Made by a program: the position numbers and the translations under genes
Shown: positions 25,459-34,470 of the stretch, piece after piece
How positions within the stretch are numbered: the stretch's first letter is position 1
Layout of the letters: every line of letters begins with the position of its first letter
NCBI RefSeq assembly: GCF_023516615.1
Contig: NZ_JAMGBF010000074.1
Span: 19,273 to 83,272 of the forward strand
Direction: 5' to 3'
Length of the DNA: 64,000 bases
Source of the DNA: Streptomyces panaciradicis
GTDB taxonomy: Bacteria > Actinomycetota > Actinomycetes > Streptomycetales > Streptomycetaceae
The notes under the pieces: generated by a model
The model's database searches: none
Told to the model about the DNA's origin: nothing
The model's input: the letters and a program-made list of their open reading frames with translations, nothing else

Positions 25459-26741
25459 CGGGCGTCTCCTGCGGGTCCGGAAAGGTGCGGGTAGAGCGGG
25501 TGCCGGGCGGCCAGCGCGGCCGTGCGGGCGCGCAGGGCGGCGGTGTCCGGCTCCGGCTGGAGGGCGAGGGCGATGACGTCGGCGACGTCGGCGAAGTCGT
25601 CCTCGGTGAAGCCGCGGGTGGCCAGGGCCGGGGTGCCGATGCGCAGGCCGGAGGTGACCATGGGCGGGCGCGGGTCGAAGGGGACCGCGTTGCGGTTGAC
25701 CGTGATGCCGATGTGGTGGAGGAGGTCCTCCGCCTGGCGGCCGTCGAGCGGGGACTCCCGGAGGTCGACGAGGACCAGGTGGACGTCCGTGCCGCCGGTC
25801 AGGACCTTCACCCCGGCGGCCGCCGCGTCCGGCCGGTTGAGGCGCTCGGCGAGGATGCGGGCGCCGGCCAGCGTGCGGGCCTGGCGTTCGGCGAACTCCG
25901 GGGAGGCGGCGACCTTGAAGGAGACCGCCTTCGCGGCGATGACGTGTTCCAGCGGGCCGCCCTGCATGCCCGGGAACACCGCGGAGTTGATCTTCTTGGC
26001 GAGGTCGGCGTCGTTGGTCAGGATGACGCCGCCGCGCGGGCCGCCGAGGGTCTTGTGGGTGGTCGTGGTGGTGACGTGGGCGTGCGGGACCGGGTTGGGG
26101 TGCAGTCCGGCCGCGACCAGGCCCGCGAAGTGCGCCATGTCGACCATCAGCAGGGCGCCCACCTCGTCGGCGATCCGGCGGAAGGCCGCGAAATCCAGCT
26201 GCCGGGGGTACGCCGACCAGCCCGCGATGATCATCTTGGGGCGGTGTTCCTTGGCGAGGCGCTCGACCTCGTCCAGGTCGACCAGGTTGTCGGCCTCGGA
26301 GACGTGGTAGGGCACGACGTTCAGCATCTTGCCGCTGTAGTTGATGCGCATGCCGTGGGTGAGGTGGCCGCCGTGCGCGAGGTCGAGACCGAGGATCGTG
26401 TCGCCGGGCTGCAACAGGGCGAAGAAGACCGCCGTGTTGGCCTGGGCGCCGGAGTGCGGCTGGACGTTGGCGAAGGCGGCGCCGAAGAGGGACTTGACCC
26501 GTTCGATCGCCAACCGCTCGGTGACGTCGACGTGTTCGCAGCCACCGTAGTAGCGCCGGCCGGGGTAGCCCTCGGCGTACTTGTTGGTGGCGACCGAGCC
26601 CTGCGCCTCCATCACGGCGGTCGGCGCGAAGTTCTCGGAGGCGATCATCTCCAGTGTGGACTGCTGGCGGTGCAGTTCGGCGGCGAGGGCCGCGTGGACC
26701 TCGGGGTCCAGCTCCGACAGCGGGGTGTTGAGCGCGTTCAT
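25455..26741 (-). CDS. glyA: Serine hydroxymethyltransferase
   Basis: A 428-residue PLP enzyme that interconverts glycine plus 5,10-methylene-THF with serine plus THF. Hallmarks are TLEMIASENFAP, TNKYAEGYPGRRYYGG, the Schiff-base lysine in VTTTTHKTLGGPRGG, and FEFAERQ-type C-terminal helices. I chose ATG 26741 because it overlaps the folD stop (ATGA) and matches the usual family start; the longer frame to 26837 lies inside folD. In this operon it can consume both products of sarcosine oxidation (glycine and methylene-THF) to make serine. A second, housekeeping glyA elsewhere is likely. Confidence 0.95.
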   Translation of the reverse strand: MNALNTPLSELDPEVHAALAAELHRQQSTLEMIASENFAPTAVMEAQGSVATNKYAEGYPGRRYYGGCEHVDVTERLAIERVKSLFGAAFANVQPHSGAQANTAVFFALLQPGDTILGLDLAHGGHLTHGMRINYSGKMLNVVPYHVSEADNLVDLDEVERLAKEHRPKMIIAGWSAYPRQLDFAAFRRIADEVGALLMVDMAHFAGLVAAGLHPNPVPHAHVTTTTTHKTLGGPRGGVILTNDADLAKKINSAVFPGMQGGPLEHVIAAKAVSFKVAASPEFAERQARTLAGARILAERLNRPDAAAAGVKVLTGGTDVHLVLVDLRESPLDGRQAEDLLHHIGITVNRNAVPFDPRPPMVTSGLRIGTPALATRGFTEDDFADVADVIALALQPEPDTAALRARTAALAARHPLYPHLSGPAGDAR

Positions 26742-27598
26742 ACGGCGTTCGCGTTCCTCTCGGCGGCCTCGACGACGTTGGCGAGCAACATCGCGCGGGT
26801 CATGGGGCCCACGCCTCCGGGCATCGGCGCGACCCATCCGGCGACCGCGGCGGCCTCCGGGTGCACGTCGCCGACCAGCCCGTGTGCGGTGCGGGTGATA
26901 CCGACGTCCAGGACGGCCGCGCCGGGGCGCAGCATGTCCTTGGTGATCAGTCCGGGCGACCCGGCGGCCGCGACGACGATGTCGGCCTCGCGGACGTGCC
27001 AGGCCAGGCCCTTGGTGCCGGTGTGGCAGAGGGTGACGGTGGCGTTCTCGGAGCGGCGGGTCAGCAGCAGGCCGATGGGGCGTCCGACGGTGATGCCGCG
27101 TCCGATCACGCAGACCCGTGCCCCGGCGAGGGGCACCTCGTGTCGGCGCAGCAGTTCGACGATGCCCCGCGGGGTGCAGGGCAGCGGCGCCTCGCTGCCC
27201 AGGACGAGCCGGCCGAGGTTCACGGGGTGCAGCCCGTCGGCGTCCTTGGCCGGGTCCATGCGGGCCAGCACGGCGTTCGCGTCCAGGTGTGCCGGGAGCG
27301 GGAGTTGGACGATGTAGCCGGTGCAGGCGGGGTCGGCGTTGAGCTGGTCGACGACGTCCTCGACCTGCCGCTGGGTCGCGTCGGCGGGCAGTTCCCGCCG
27401 GAGGGAGGCGATACCGACCTGAGCGCAGTCCCGGTGCTTCCCTGCGACGTAGGCCCGGCTGCCGGGGTCGTCCCCGACGAGAACGGTCCCGAGACCGGGC
27501 GGGCGATCACCGCCGGCGGTCAACTTGGCGACACGATCGGCCAGTTCATGCCGGATGCGGCCGGCGGTGGCCTTGCCGTCGAGTACCTGTGCTGTCAC
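26738..27598 (-). CDS. folD: Bifunctional methylene-THF dehydrogenase / methenyl-THF cyclohydrolase
   Basis: A 286-residue enzyme that oxidises 5,10-methylene-THF to methenyl-THF and hydrolyses it to 10-formyl-THF. The active-site Tyr50 and Lys54 lie in SRAYVAGKHRDC. The NADP-binding block is GRGITVGRPIGLLL, and the C-terminus has APMPGGVGPMTRAMLLANV. GTG 27598 has AAGGAG nine bases upstream; the longer frame runs into the dispersed repeat. It overlaps glyA. Here it feeds methyl-derived carbon toward 10-formyl-THF, which PurU (36158) can release as formate. Confidence 0.95.
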   Translation of the reverse strand: MTAQVLDGKATAGRIRHELADRVAKLTAGGDRPPGLGTVLVGDDPGSRAYVAGKHRDCAQVGIASLRRELPADATQRQVEDVVDQLNADPACTGYIVQLPLPAHLDANAVLARMDPAKDADGLHPVNLGRLVLGSEAPLPCTPRGIVELLRRHEVPLAGARVCVIGRGITVGRPIGLLLTRRSENATVTLCHTGTKGLAWHVREADIVVAAAGSPGLITKDMLRPGAAVLDVGITRTAHGLVGDVHPEAAAVAGWVAPMPGGVGPMTRAMLLANVVEAAERNANAV

Positions 27599-27638
27599 CG
27601 ACGGTGCTCCTTCCCTGACGAGGACTGGATGCTGTGAA

Positions 27639-27680
27639 GGGGCGCGGGGAACTGCGCGACCAGCCACGACGAGCCCGCGG
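27639..27680. repeat. Dispersed Streptomyces intergenic repeat
   Basis: The GGGGCGCGGGGAACTGCGCG core followed by ACCAGCCACGAC is a sequence I recognise as occurring many times between genes in Streptomyces chromosomes. It fills most of the 114-bp gap between folD and the dimethylglycine oxidase gene. Whether it ends transcription or stabilises mRNA ends is unknown. Confidence 0.65.
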
Positions 27681-27712
27681 CCGAACACCGACCCGCCGCG
27701 GCCCTTCGGAAC

Positions 27713-30151
27713 TCACCCCCGCAGCCGCGACATCGTCGGATCGAACAACGGCTCCTCGGCGACGACCGCCTCGACGCGCTCGTCGAAATACCCGATGTGC
27801 AGCACCGTGCCCGGCGCAGCCACCTCCACCGGCAGCCACGCGTACGCGATCCCCTTGCCGATGGTGTAGCCGTACGCCGCGCTGGTGACGTACCCGACGG
27901 CCCGCTCCCCGTCGTACACAGGCTCCTTGCCCAGCACGACCGACCGCGGGTCGTCGATGGTGAGGCAGGTCAGCCTGCGCCCCACGTGCTCCTTGCGGAG
28001 CGACAGTGCCGCCTTGCCGACGAAGTCCTCCTTGTCGGGCTTGACCGCGAAGCCGACGCCGGCCTCGTAGGGGTCGTGCTCGTAGGTCATGTCGGTGCCG
28101 AAGGAGCGGTAACCCTTCTCCAGGCGCAGGCTGTTGAAGGCGCCGCGGCCGGCGATGATGCCGCCGAGGGGTTCGGCCGCCGCCCACAGGGTGTCCCAGA
28201 GCTTCTCGCCGAGGTCGGCGGTGGTGTACAGCTCCCAGCCGAGTTCGCCGACGTACGACAGCCGCATCGCGGTGACCGGGACGCTGCCGATGTGGGCGCG
28301 CTTGGCGCGGAAGTACTTCAGGCCGTCGTTCGAGAAGTCCTCGTCGGTCAGCGGCTGCAGGACCTTGCGGGCCAGGGGCCCCCACAGGCCGATGCAGCAG
28401 GTGCCGGGCGTGATGTCGCGGACCTGGACGGTGCCGTCCGCGGGCAGGTGGCGGGTGAACCAGTCGAGGTCGAGGTTGCCGTTGGCGCCGACCTGGAAGA
28501 GGTCGCGCGCCAGCCGCGCCACGGTGATGTCGCTGCGGATGCCGCCGTCGTGGTCCAGGAGCAACGTGTAGGTCACCGAGCCGACGGACTTGGCGACCTT
28601 GCCGGTGACCAGGCGCTCCAGGAAGTCGGCGGCGCCGGGGCCGCTGACCTCCAGGCGCTTGAGGGCGGTCATGTCGTACAGGGCGACCGTCTCGCGGGTG
28701 ACCTGGGCCTCGGCGCCGACGATCGGCGACCAGTACCGCGCGGCCCAGTCGTTCGGCGTGGGGATGGAACGGCCTTCCACCAGGTGCGCGTTGGCCTCGT
28801 ACCACTGCGGGCGCTCCCAGCCGTTGGCCTCCAGGAAGAACGCCCCGTGCTCCTGCTGGCGGGCGAAGAAGGGGCTCTTGCGGATCGGGCGCGGCCGGCC
28901 GGACGGCTGGAGGGGGTGGAGGATGTCGTAGACCTCGACGAAGTTCTGGCAGTCGCGGGCCAGGACGTACTCGGGGGTCAGTTGGTGCGGCTCGAAGCGG
29001 TTGACGTCGCACTCGTGCAGGTCGAAGGACGAACAGTGGCCGTCGACCAGCCATTCGGCCATGGCCCGGCCGACGCCCGCGGAGTGGGTGACCCAGACGG
29101 CCTCGGCGACCCAGAAGCCCTTGAGGTCCGGGGACTCCCCGAGGAGCGGGAAGTTGTCGGTGGTGAAGGAGAACAGGCCGTTGATGCCCTCCTCGACCTT
29201 GGCGTCCCGGGTGGCGGGGAGCAGGTTCTGCGTCTCGCTCCAGGCGGGCGCGAAGTCCTCTTCCGTGAACTTCAGGACCGAGGGCATGCCGCCGGCCTCG
29301 TCGACGGAGAGGATCTCGTCGGCGGTGATGGGCATGGGGCGGTGGCCGTAGTAGCCGATGCCGATGCCGTCGAAGCGGTCGCGGTAGTACAGGTCGGCAT
29401 CCTGGTGGCGCAGGATCGGGCGGACGGCCTCCTCGGTCTGGCCGGCGAGGGCGGGAATCGGGCCGGTCCAGGCGAGCTGGTGGGCGAGCGGGGTGAGCGG
29501 GAGGTTCATCCCGGCCATGCGGGCGATCTTCGGGCCCCAGATGCCGGCGCAGCACACGACGATGTCGGCCTCCAGGTCTCCCTGGTCGGTGCGGACGCCG
29601 GTGACCTCGCCGTCGGCCCGGAGGATGTCCAGGACCTCGTGGCGGGCGAGGAAGGTGACGCCGCGCTCGGTGGCGCGGCGGATCTGGGCCTCGACGGCGA
29701 GGACGGCCTTGGCGAGGCCGTCGGTGGGGACGAGGAGGCCGCCGAGGACCTTGTCGCGGTCGACCAGCGGGTGGCGCTCGACGCACTCGTCGGAGGTCAG
29801 CAGCCGGGACTCGATGCCCCAGGCGGTGATCCAGCCGTGGCGGCGGCGCAGTTCCGTCAGCCGCTCGGGGGTGGTGGCCACTTCCAGGCCGCCGACCTGC
29901 AGGAAGCAGGGCTTGCCGTCGACGTCGAGGGAGCAGAACTTCTCGACGGTGTAGCGGGCCAGTTCGGTCATGGTCTTGGACGAGTTCGTCTGGAAGACCA
30001 GGCCGGGGGCGTGCGACGAGGATCCTCCGGTGGCGGGGAGGGGGCCCTGGTCGACCACGGTCACTTCGGTCCAGCCTCGTGCGGAGATCTCGTCCGCGAG
30101 GGCCGCTCCCACGACGCCCACTCCGATGATCACCACTCGGGGTCCCGCCAT
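27713..30151 (-). CDS. dmg: Dimethylglycine oxidase (FAD/GcvT two-domain)
   Basis: An 812-residue enzyme that oxidatively demethylates N,N-dimethylglycine to sarcosine, passing the methyl carbon to THF as 5,10-methylene-THF. The N-terminal half is a DAO-type FAD domain (VVIIGVGVVGAALADEI, GGSSSHAPGLVFQTN). The C-terminal half is a GcvT-like THF domain (DMTALKRLEVSGPGA, VTAMRLSYVGELGWELYT, GYRSFGTDMTYEHDP). From memory it matches the Arthrobacter dimethylglycine oxidase closely along its whole length, including the covalent-flavin region at the N-terminus. ATG 30151 has GGAGG seven bases upstream. It heads the operon that continues through folD, glyA, soxB, soxDA and soxG, under a promoter with two GTTGCGCA elements. 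Confidence 0.93.
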   Translation of the reverse strand: MAGPRVVIIGVGVVGAALADEISARGWTEVTVVDQGPLPATGGSSSHAPGLVFQTNSSKTMTELARYTVEKFCSLDVDGKPCFLQVGGLEVATTPERLTELRRRHGWITAWGIESRLLTSDECVERHPLVDRDKVLGGLLVPTDGLAKAVLAVEAQIRRATERGVTFLARHEVLDILRADGEVTGVRTDQGDLEADIVVCCAGIWGPKIARMAGMNLPLTPLAHQLAWTGPIPALAGQTEEAVRPILRHQDADLYYRDRFDGIGIGYYGHRPMPITADEILSVDEAGGMPSVLKFTEEDFAPAWSETQNLLPATRDAKVEEGINGLFSFTTDNFPLLGESPDLKGFWVAEAVWVTHSAGVGRAMAEWLVDGHCSSFDLHECDVNRFEPHQLTPEYVLARDCQNFVEVYDILHPLQPSGRPRPIRKSPFFARQQEHGAFFLEANGWERPQWYEANAHLVEGRSIPTPNDWAARYWSPIVGAEAQVTRETVALYDMTALKRLEVSGPGAADFLERLVTGKVAKSVGSVTYTLLLDHDGGIRSDITVARLARDLFQVGANGNLDLDWFTRHLPADGTVQVRDITPGTCCIGLWGPLARKVLQPLTDEDFSNDGLKYFRAKRAHIGSVPVTAMRLSYVGELGWELYTTADLGEKLWDTLWAAAEPLGGIIAGRGAFNSLRLEKGYRSFGTDMTYEHDPYEAGVGFAVKPDKEDFVGKAALSLRKEHVGRRLTCLTIDDPRSVVLGKEPVYDGERAVGYVTSAAYGYTIGKGIAYAWLPVEVAAPGTVLHIGYFDERVEAVVAEEPLFDPTMSRLRG

Positions 30152-30190
30152 CGCCGCACCTCCGGAATCAAGAACCGTTCAGTTGCTTTC

Positions 30191-30248
30191 TGCGCAACGT
30201 GATTCAGGTTGCGCAACTCAGCGTGCCTTTCGTGGAGGGGGGTGTCAA
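30191..30248 (-). promoter_or_regulatory. Promoter and paired GTTGCGCA operators of the dimethylglycine/sarcosine operon
   Basis: Reading on the minus strand, -35 TTGACA is at 30248-30243 and a weak -10 (CACGCT) lies 16 bp further. The perfect palindrome GTTGCGCAAC (30217-30208) falls at the expected transcript start. A second GTTGCGCA begins 19 bp later (30198-30191), paired with GCAAC further on. This position fits repression. Related elements occur before betB, purU and betA. Confidence 0.65.
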
Positions 30249-30299
30249 GGGGTCCGTGACGTCGGAAAACGGCCCGAAACACGGCCTGAACACGGCAAT

Positions 30300-30341
30300 G
30301 CCCGGCGGGCGGTGCGCGAGGGTGCGCACCGCCCGCCGGGC
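30300..30341. terminator. Terminator of betaine transporter operon
   Basis: A perfect 18-bp GC stem (arms 30300-30317 and 30324-30341, starting GCCCGGCGGGCGG) with a 6-nt loop. It begins 26 bp beyond the stop of the binding-protein gene, which is the last gene of the betaine uptake operon. Confidence 0.8.
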
Positions 30342-30366
30342 GTGTTCGACCGGCCCCGGGCCGGGC

Positions 30367-31335
30367 CTACTTGAGCCAGGCGTCCACCTTGTCCTTGTTG
30401 GCGTCGACCCACTTCTTCGCGGCCGCGTCGTCGGTCATCTTGTCCTGCGCGATGTACTTGGCGACGGTGTTCTGGTCGTCGTTCGTCCAGTTGAAGTTCT
30501 TCACCAGCTTGTAGGCGGGGCTGCCGGACTTGGCGAACTTCGTGCTGACGATCTTGTCCAGGTCGTAGACCGGGTAGTCGCAGGCGATCTTCTCCGCCAC
30601 CGCGTCGCAGCCGGTCGTGTACTTGGGCAGCGACACCTTCTTCAGCGGGACCTCGGACAGGAACCACTGCGGCTCGTAGAAGTAGCCGATGACCCACTTC
30701 TTGTTCTTCTCGGCGTCCCGGAAGGACTGGATGAGCGCGGTCTCGCTGCCCGCGTACACCACCTTGAAGTTCAGCTTGAGGTTCTTCACCAGGGCCGCGT
30801 CGTTGGTGACGTAGGACGGGTCGCCGTCCAGGAGCTGGCCCTTGCCGCCCGACTCCGAGGTCTTGAAGTTCGCGGCGTACTTGTTGAGGTTCTTCCAGTC
30901 GAGGATGTCGGGGTGCGCCTTGGCCAGCCACGGCGGCACGTACCAGCCGATGATGCCCTTGTTGCCGGTCTGGCCGGCCTCCTGGGCGGTCTTCTGGCCG
31001 CTGATGTACTTCTTCTTCAGGTCGTCGTGACCCCAGTTCTCCAGGACGGTGTCGACCTCGCCGGTGCCGAAGCCCTGCCAGGCGATCTCCTCTTTGAGGT
31101 TCTTCTTGTTCACGGTGCAGCCGAGCTTGTGCTGGGCGACGTAGGCGACGACCGCCGCGTCGGCCTCGTAGCCCACCCAGGGGTTGACCGCGAGGTTGAA
31201 GGCGCCGCACTTGCCGGAGCCGCCCGCGTTGTCCGAGCCCGAGGAGGTGTCGCCGACCTTCGCACCGCCGCAGGCGGTGAGGGTGAGGCCGAGGACGGCC
31301 AGGCCGGCCGCGCCGGCACGCCAGTGTCTTGCCAT
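30367..31335 (-). CDS. Glycine betaine ABC transporter, substrate-binding lipoprotein
   Basis: A 322-residue OpuAC/ProX-type binding protein. The lipoprotein signal peptide ends in lipobox LTLTACGG, and a Gly/Ser linker follows. The binding domain has NLAVNPWVGYEADAAVVAYV and Trp-rich segments (IGWYVPPWLA, GYFYEPQWFLSE) suited to caging a quaternary ammonium group. Four Cys residues in the mature part may form disulfides. It lies 14 bp after the permease gene, with AAGGAG before ATG 31335, and a strong terminator follows it. It delivers betaine, or perhaps choline, to the permease at 31350. Confidence 0.93.
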   Translation of the reverse strand: MARHWRAGAAGLAVLGLTLTACGGAKVGDTSSGSDNAGGSGKCGAFNLAVNPWVGYEADAAVVAYVAQHKLGCTVNKKNLKEEIAWQGFGTGEVDTVLENWGHDDLKKKYISGQKTAQEAGQTGNKGIIGWYVPPWLAKAHPDILDWKNLNKYAANFKTSESGGKGQLLDGDPSYVTNDAALVKNLKLNFKVVYAGSETALIQSFRDAEKNKKWVIGYFYEPQWFLSEVPLKKVSLPKYTTGCDAVAEKIACDYPVYDLDKIVSTKFAKSGSPAYKLVKNFNWTNDDQNTVAKYIAQDKMTDDAAAKKWVDANKDKVDAWLK

Positions 31336-31349
31336 GGTGTCCTGCTCCT

Positions 31350-33365
31350 TTAAGCGCTCGCGCGTCGCGCCGCTGCCTGAGTGATCCGGTCGAACATGAC
31401 TCCGAGCAGTACGATGGCGAGTCCCGCCGCCAGCCCCTTGCCGTACAGCTCACCCTGCGAGAATCCGGCCACGACGTCGTAGCCGAGGGCGCCCGCTCCT
31501 ACCAGGCCGCCCACCACAACCATCGACAGCACGTAGATCAGGCCCTGGTTGGTCGCGAGCGTCAGGGCACTGCGTGACATCGGCAGTTGAACCTTGGTGA
31601 TGATCTGCCAGGTGTTGCACCCGGCGGAGGTGGCCGCCTCCACGGTGGTCTCCGGCACGGCCCGGATCCCGTCGGCGATGATCTTCATGGCGACGGGCGC
31701 GCCGTAGACGACGGCGGCGACGATCGCCGTGAAGCGGGTGGCGCCGAACAGCGCGAGGAACGGCACGAGATAGACGAACGGCGGCATGACCTGGGCCGCG
31801 TCGAGGCTGGGCCGGATGATGCGGTCCACTATCGCGCTGCGGCCCATCCACACCCCGAAGACGATGCCGAGGACCATCACCAGCACGGTCGCCACCAGCG
31901 TCGAGGCCAGCGTGGTCATGGCGTCCGACCACAGACCGGTGCCGACCAGCAGGCCCACGCACACGGCCGCCGTGACACCGGCCTTCCAGCCGCCGAGCAC
32001 CACGCCCAGCACGACCAGCACCGCCCCCACCAGCCACCACGGGGAGTCGGTGAGCAGGGTCTGGAACGGGTTGAGCAGGCCGTTGGTCAGGACGTCGCGG
32101 ATGGCGTTGGTCAGGCCCGACAGGTGGTCCTGCGCCCAGTTGGTCGCGGTGTCGGCGGCACTGGCGATGTGGGTGCCGACGGTGCCGTCGCCGGGGAAGT
32201 CGGCCGCCCACAGGTAGGTGTGCGACAGGTAGATCAGGACCAGGGTGAGGACCGCGCCGGCGCCCAGCAGCGGCCGGCGCCATGTCGCGAAGCGGTCCTT
32301 GGCGTTGCGCGAGGTCTCCTCGCGGGCGCTGGCCGCGGTGGTGACCCGGTCCAGCACGATCGCCATGACGACGATGGCGAGGCCCGCGTTGAAGGCCGTG
32401 CCCACGTCGAGCGACTGCAGGGCCTGGATGACGTTCGCGCCGAGTCCGGGGGCGTTGATGAGCGCCGCGATGGTCACCATGGCCAGGGCGGCCATGATGG
32501 TCTGGTTGACGCCCATCACCACGGTCCGCTTGGACATCGGCAGCAGGACCTTCAGCAGCGACTGGCGGCGGGTGGCGCCGAGCGAGTCGGCCGCCTCGAC
32601 GGTCGTCTTCGACACGTTGCGGATGGCGTGCGCGGTGATGCGGATCGTCGGCGGGGCCGCGTAGATGACGGTGGCGATGGTGGCGGAGGCGCCGCCGATG
32701 AGGAAGATCAGGGTCAGCGGGGCGAGGTAGACGAAGGTGGGCATCGTCTGCATGAAGTCGAGGAACGGCGTGACGACCCGGTTGAAGCGGTCGGACAGCC
32801 CGGCCCACACCCCGAGCGGGATGGCGAAGAGCAGCGCCACGAACACCGCGGAGACGGTGAGCGCGAGGGTGTCCATGCTCTCCTGCCACAGGCCCTGCAG
32901 CCCGAAGAAGGTGAAGCCCGCCACCGCCAGCAGCGCCACCCGCCAGTTGCCGACGGCCCAGGAGACGTAGCCCGCCAGGCCGACCACGCCGAGCCAGCCG
33001 ATCTGCGGGACCGGACGGGCGCCGGACGGCTGGGAGATCAGGTGCTGGATGAAGGTCACCAGGTTGTCGATGACCAGCCGGATCTCGTTGAAGAAGTACA
33101 GGAAGAGCGGGTTGGAGTTGCGGTTGGCGCCGATGGAGTCGTTGAGGTCGTTCAGCCATTTGTGCAGGCCGGTGAGGTCGGCCGCCGCGAGAGACAGGGT
33201 CTGTTTGCCGCGCAGCACGGCGAACAGCACCAGCCAGACGACCAGGACGGCGCCGACCACCATGGCCCGGCTGATCCTGCGGGTCTTCTCCACGGGAGCG
33301 GCGGGGACCGTCTTCTCCGCCGTGCCCGGTTTCCCGTCGGGTTTCTCGATGGTGACGGCCATCAT
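31350..33365 (-). CDS. Glycine betaine ABC transporter permease, two permease domains in one chain
   Basis: A 671-residue membrane protein with two ProW-like BPD_transp modules. The first covers about residues 150-370 (MQTMPTFVYLAPLTLIFLIG, then LGATRRQSLLKVLLPMSKRT). The second covers about 460-665 (AQVMPPFVYLVPFLALFG, then AGCNTWQIITKVQLPMSRSA). Each has its own EAA-type ATPase-contact loop, so one chain can form both halves of the channel. A single module normally has about 280-300 residues and acts as a homodimer. The ATGATG start at 33365 overlaps the ATPase stop. It operates with the ATPase at 33362 and the lipoprotein at 30367. Confidence 0.92.
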   Translation of the reverse strand: MMAVTIEKPDGKPGTAEKTVPAAPVEKTRRISRAMVVGAVLVVWLVLFAVLRGKQTLSLAAADLTGLHKWLNDLNDSIGANRNSNPLFLYFFNEIRLVIDNLVTFIQHLISQPSGARPVPQIGWLGVVGLAGYVSWAVGNWRVALLAVAGFTFFGLQGLWQESMDTLALTVSAVFVALLFAIPLGVWAGLSDRFNRVVTPFLDFMQTMPTFVYLAPLTLIFLIGGASATIATVIYAAPPTIRITAHAIRNVSKTTVEAADSLGATRRQSLLKVLLPMSKRTVVMGVNQTIMAALAMVTIAALINAPGLGANVIQALQSLDVGTAFNAGLAIVVMAIVLDRVTTAASAREETSRNAKDRFATWRRPLLGAGAVLTLVLIYLSHTYLWAADFPGDGTVGTHIASAADTATNWAQDHLSGLTNAIRDVLTNGLLNPFQTLLTDSPWWLVGAVLVVLGVVLGGWKAGVTAAVCVGLLVGTGLWSDAMTTLASTLVATVLVMVLGIVFGVWMGRSAIVDRIIRPSLDAAQVMPPFVYLVPFLALFGATRFTAIVAAVVYGAPVAMKIIADGIRAVPETTVEAATSAGCNTWQIITKVQLPMSRSALTLATNQGLIYVLSMVVVGGLVGAGALGYDVVAGFSQGELYGKGLAAGLAIVLLGVMFDRITQAAARRASA

Positions 33366-34450
33366 GCGCCGCCTTCCTGCCCGGCGACCACGGAGAGGAT
33401 CTCCTCGTCGCCGACGATGCCGAGCAGTTTGCCGTTCTCGACGACCTTGACCGGCTTGTGGGCGGCCAGCACCGTGCGGGTGGCCTCCCGTACGACGACG
33501 TCCGGGCCGAGCTCGGGGCCGTCGAGTTCGTCGCCGTCGGCCGGCGGGCGCATGATCCAGCGCAGGGTGAGGACCTCGCCGCGCGGCACGTCCTTGACGA
33601 ACTCGCGGACGTAGTCGTCGGCCGGGGCGCCGACGAGTTCGTCGCCGGTGCCGCACTGGACCGTCCTGCCGTCGCGCATGATCAGGATGCGGTCGCCCAG
33701 CTTGAGCGCCTCGGAGAGGTCGTGGGTGATGAACACCATGGTCTTGCCGACCTCGTGGTGCAGCCGGATGACCTCGTTCTGCATGTCGCGGCGGATCAGC
33801 GGGTCCAGCGCGGAGAACGGCTCGTCGAAGAAGAGGACGTCCGGTTCACCGGCCAACGCCCGTGCCAGGCCGACGCGCTGCTGCATGCCGCCGGAGAGCT
33901 GGTCGGGGTAGGAGTTCTCGTAGCCGGAAAGGCCGACCAGGTCCACGACCTCCAGGGCCCGCTTGGTGCGTTCGGCCCGGCTCATGCCGCGGATCTCCAG
34001 GCCGAAGGCCACGTTGTCGACGACCCGGCGGTGCGGCAGCAGCCCGAAGTGCTGGAAGACCATGGAGAACTTGCGGCGGCGCAGCTCGCGCAGCCGGGCC
34101 GCGTCGGCACCCCGGATGTCCTCGCCCTCGAAGACGACCTCGCCGGAGGTGGGTTCGATCAGCCGGGTCAGACAGCGCACGAGCGTGGACTTGCCGGAGC
34201 CGGACAGGCCCATGACGACGAAGACCTCGCCGGGGGCGACGTCGAAGCCGACGTCCCGGACGGCGGCCGTGCAGCCGGTACGGTCCATGAGCTCGCGGCG
34301 GCTGAGGCCGCACAGCTCCTCGGACTCCGGCACCTTCTCGGCCTTCGGCCCGAACACCTTCCACAGCCTGCGCACGGAGATCACCGGCGTGCCGGCCGAG
34401 TCCTGGGGCCCGCCGCGCCGCTGCGGCACCTCGGTCTGTGTGGTGGTCAC
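33362..34450 (-). CDS. Glycine betaine ABC transporter ATPase with CBS-like tail
   Basis: A 362-residue ATPase of the ProV/OpuAA type. Walker A is GLSGSGKST, the signature is QLSGGMQQRVGLARAL, Walker B is DVLFFDEPFSALDP, and the switch His lies in VFITHDLSEALKLGD. The insertion ESEELCGLSRRELMDRTGCT before the nucleotide site is typical of betaine importers. A C-terminal CBS-like region (about 285-362) may sense ionic strength, as in OpuA. GTG 34450 has GAGG six bases upstream; ATG 34462 is possible. It lies about 20 bp after betB on the same strand, so aldehyde dehydrogenase and uptake genes form one operon. Confidence 0.93.
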   Translation of the reverse strand: MTTTQTEVPQRRGGPQDSAGTPVISVRRLWKVFGPKAEKVPESEELCGLSRRELMDRTGCTAAVRDVGFDVAPGEVFVVMGLSGSGKSTLVRCLTRLIEPTSGEVVFEGEDIRGADAARLRELRRRKFSMVFQHFGLLPHRRVVDNVAFGLEIRGMSRAERTKRALEVVDLVGLSGYENSYPDQLSGGMQQRVGLARALAGEPDVLFFDEPFSALDPLIRRDMQNEVIRLHHEVGKTMVFITHDLSEALKLGDRILIMRDGRTVQCGTGDELVGAPADDYVREFVKDVPRGEVLTLRWIMRPPADGDELDGPELGPDVVVREATRTVLAAHKPVKVVENGKLLGIVGDEEILSVVAGQEGGA

Positions 34451-34470
34451 GTTCGACCTCATTTCGGCGT

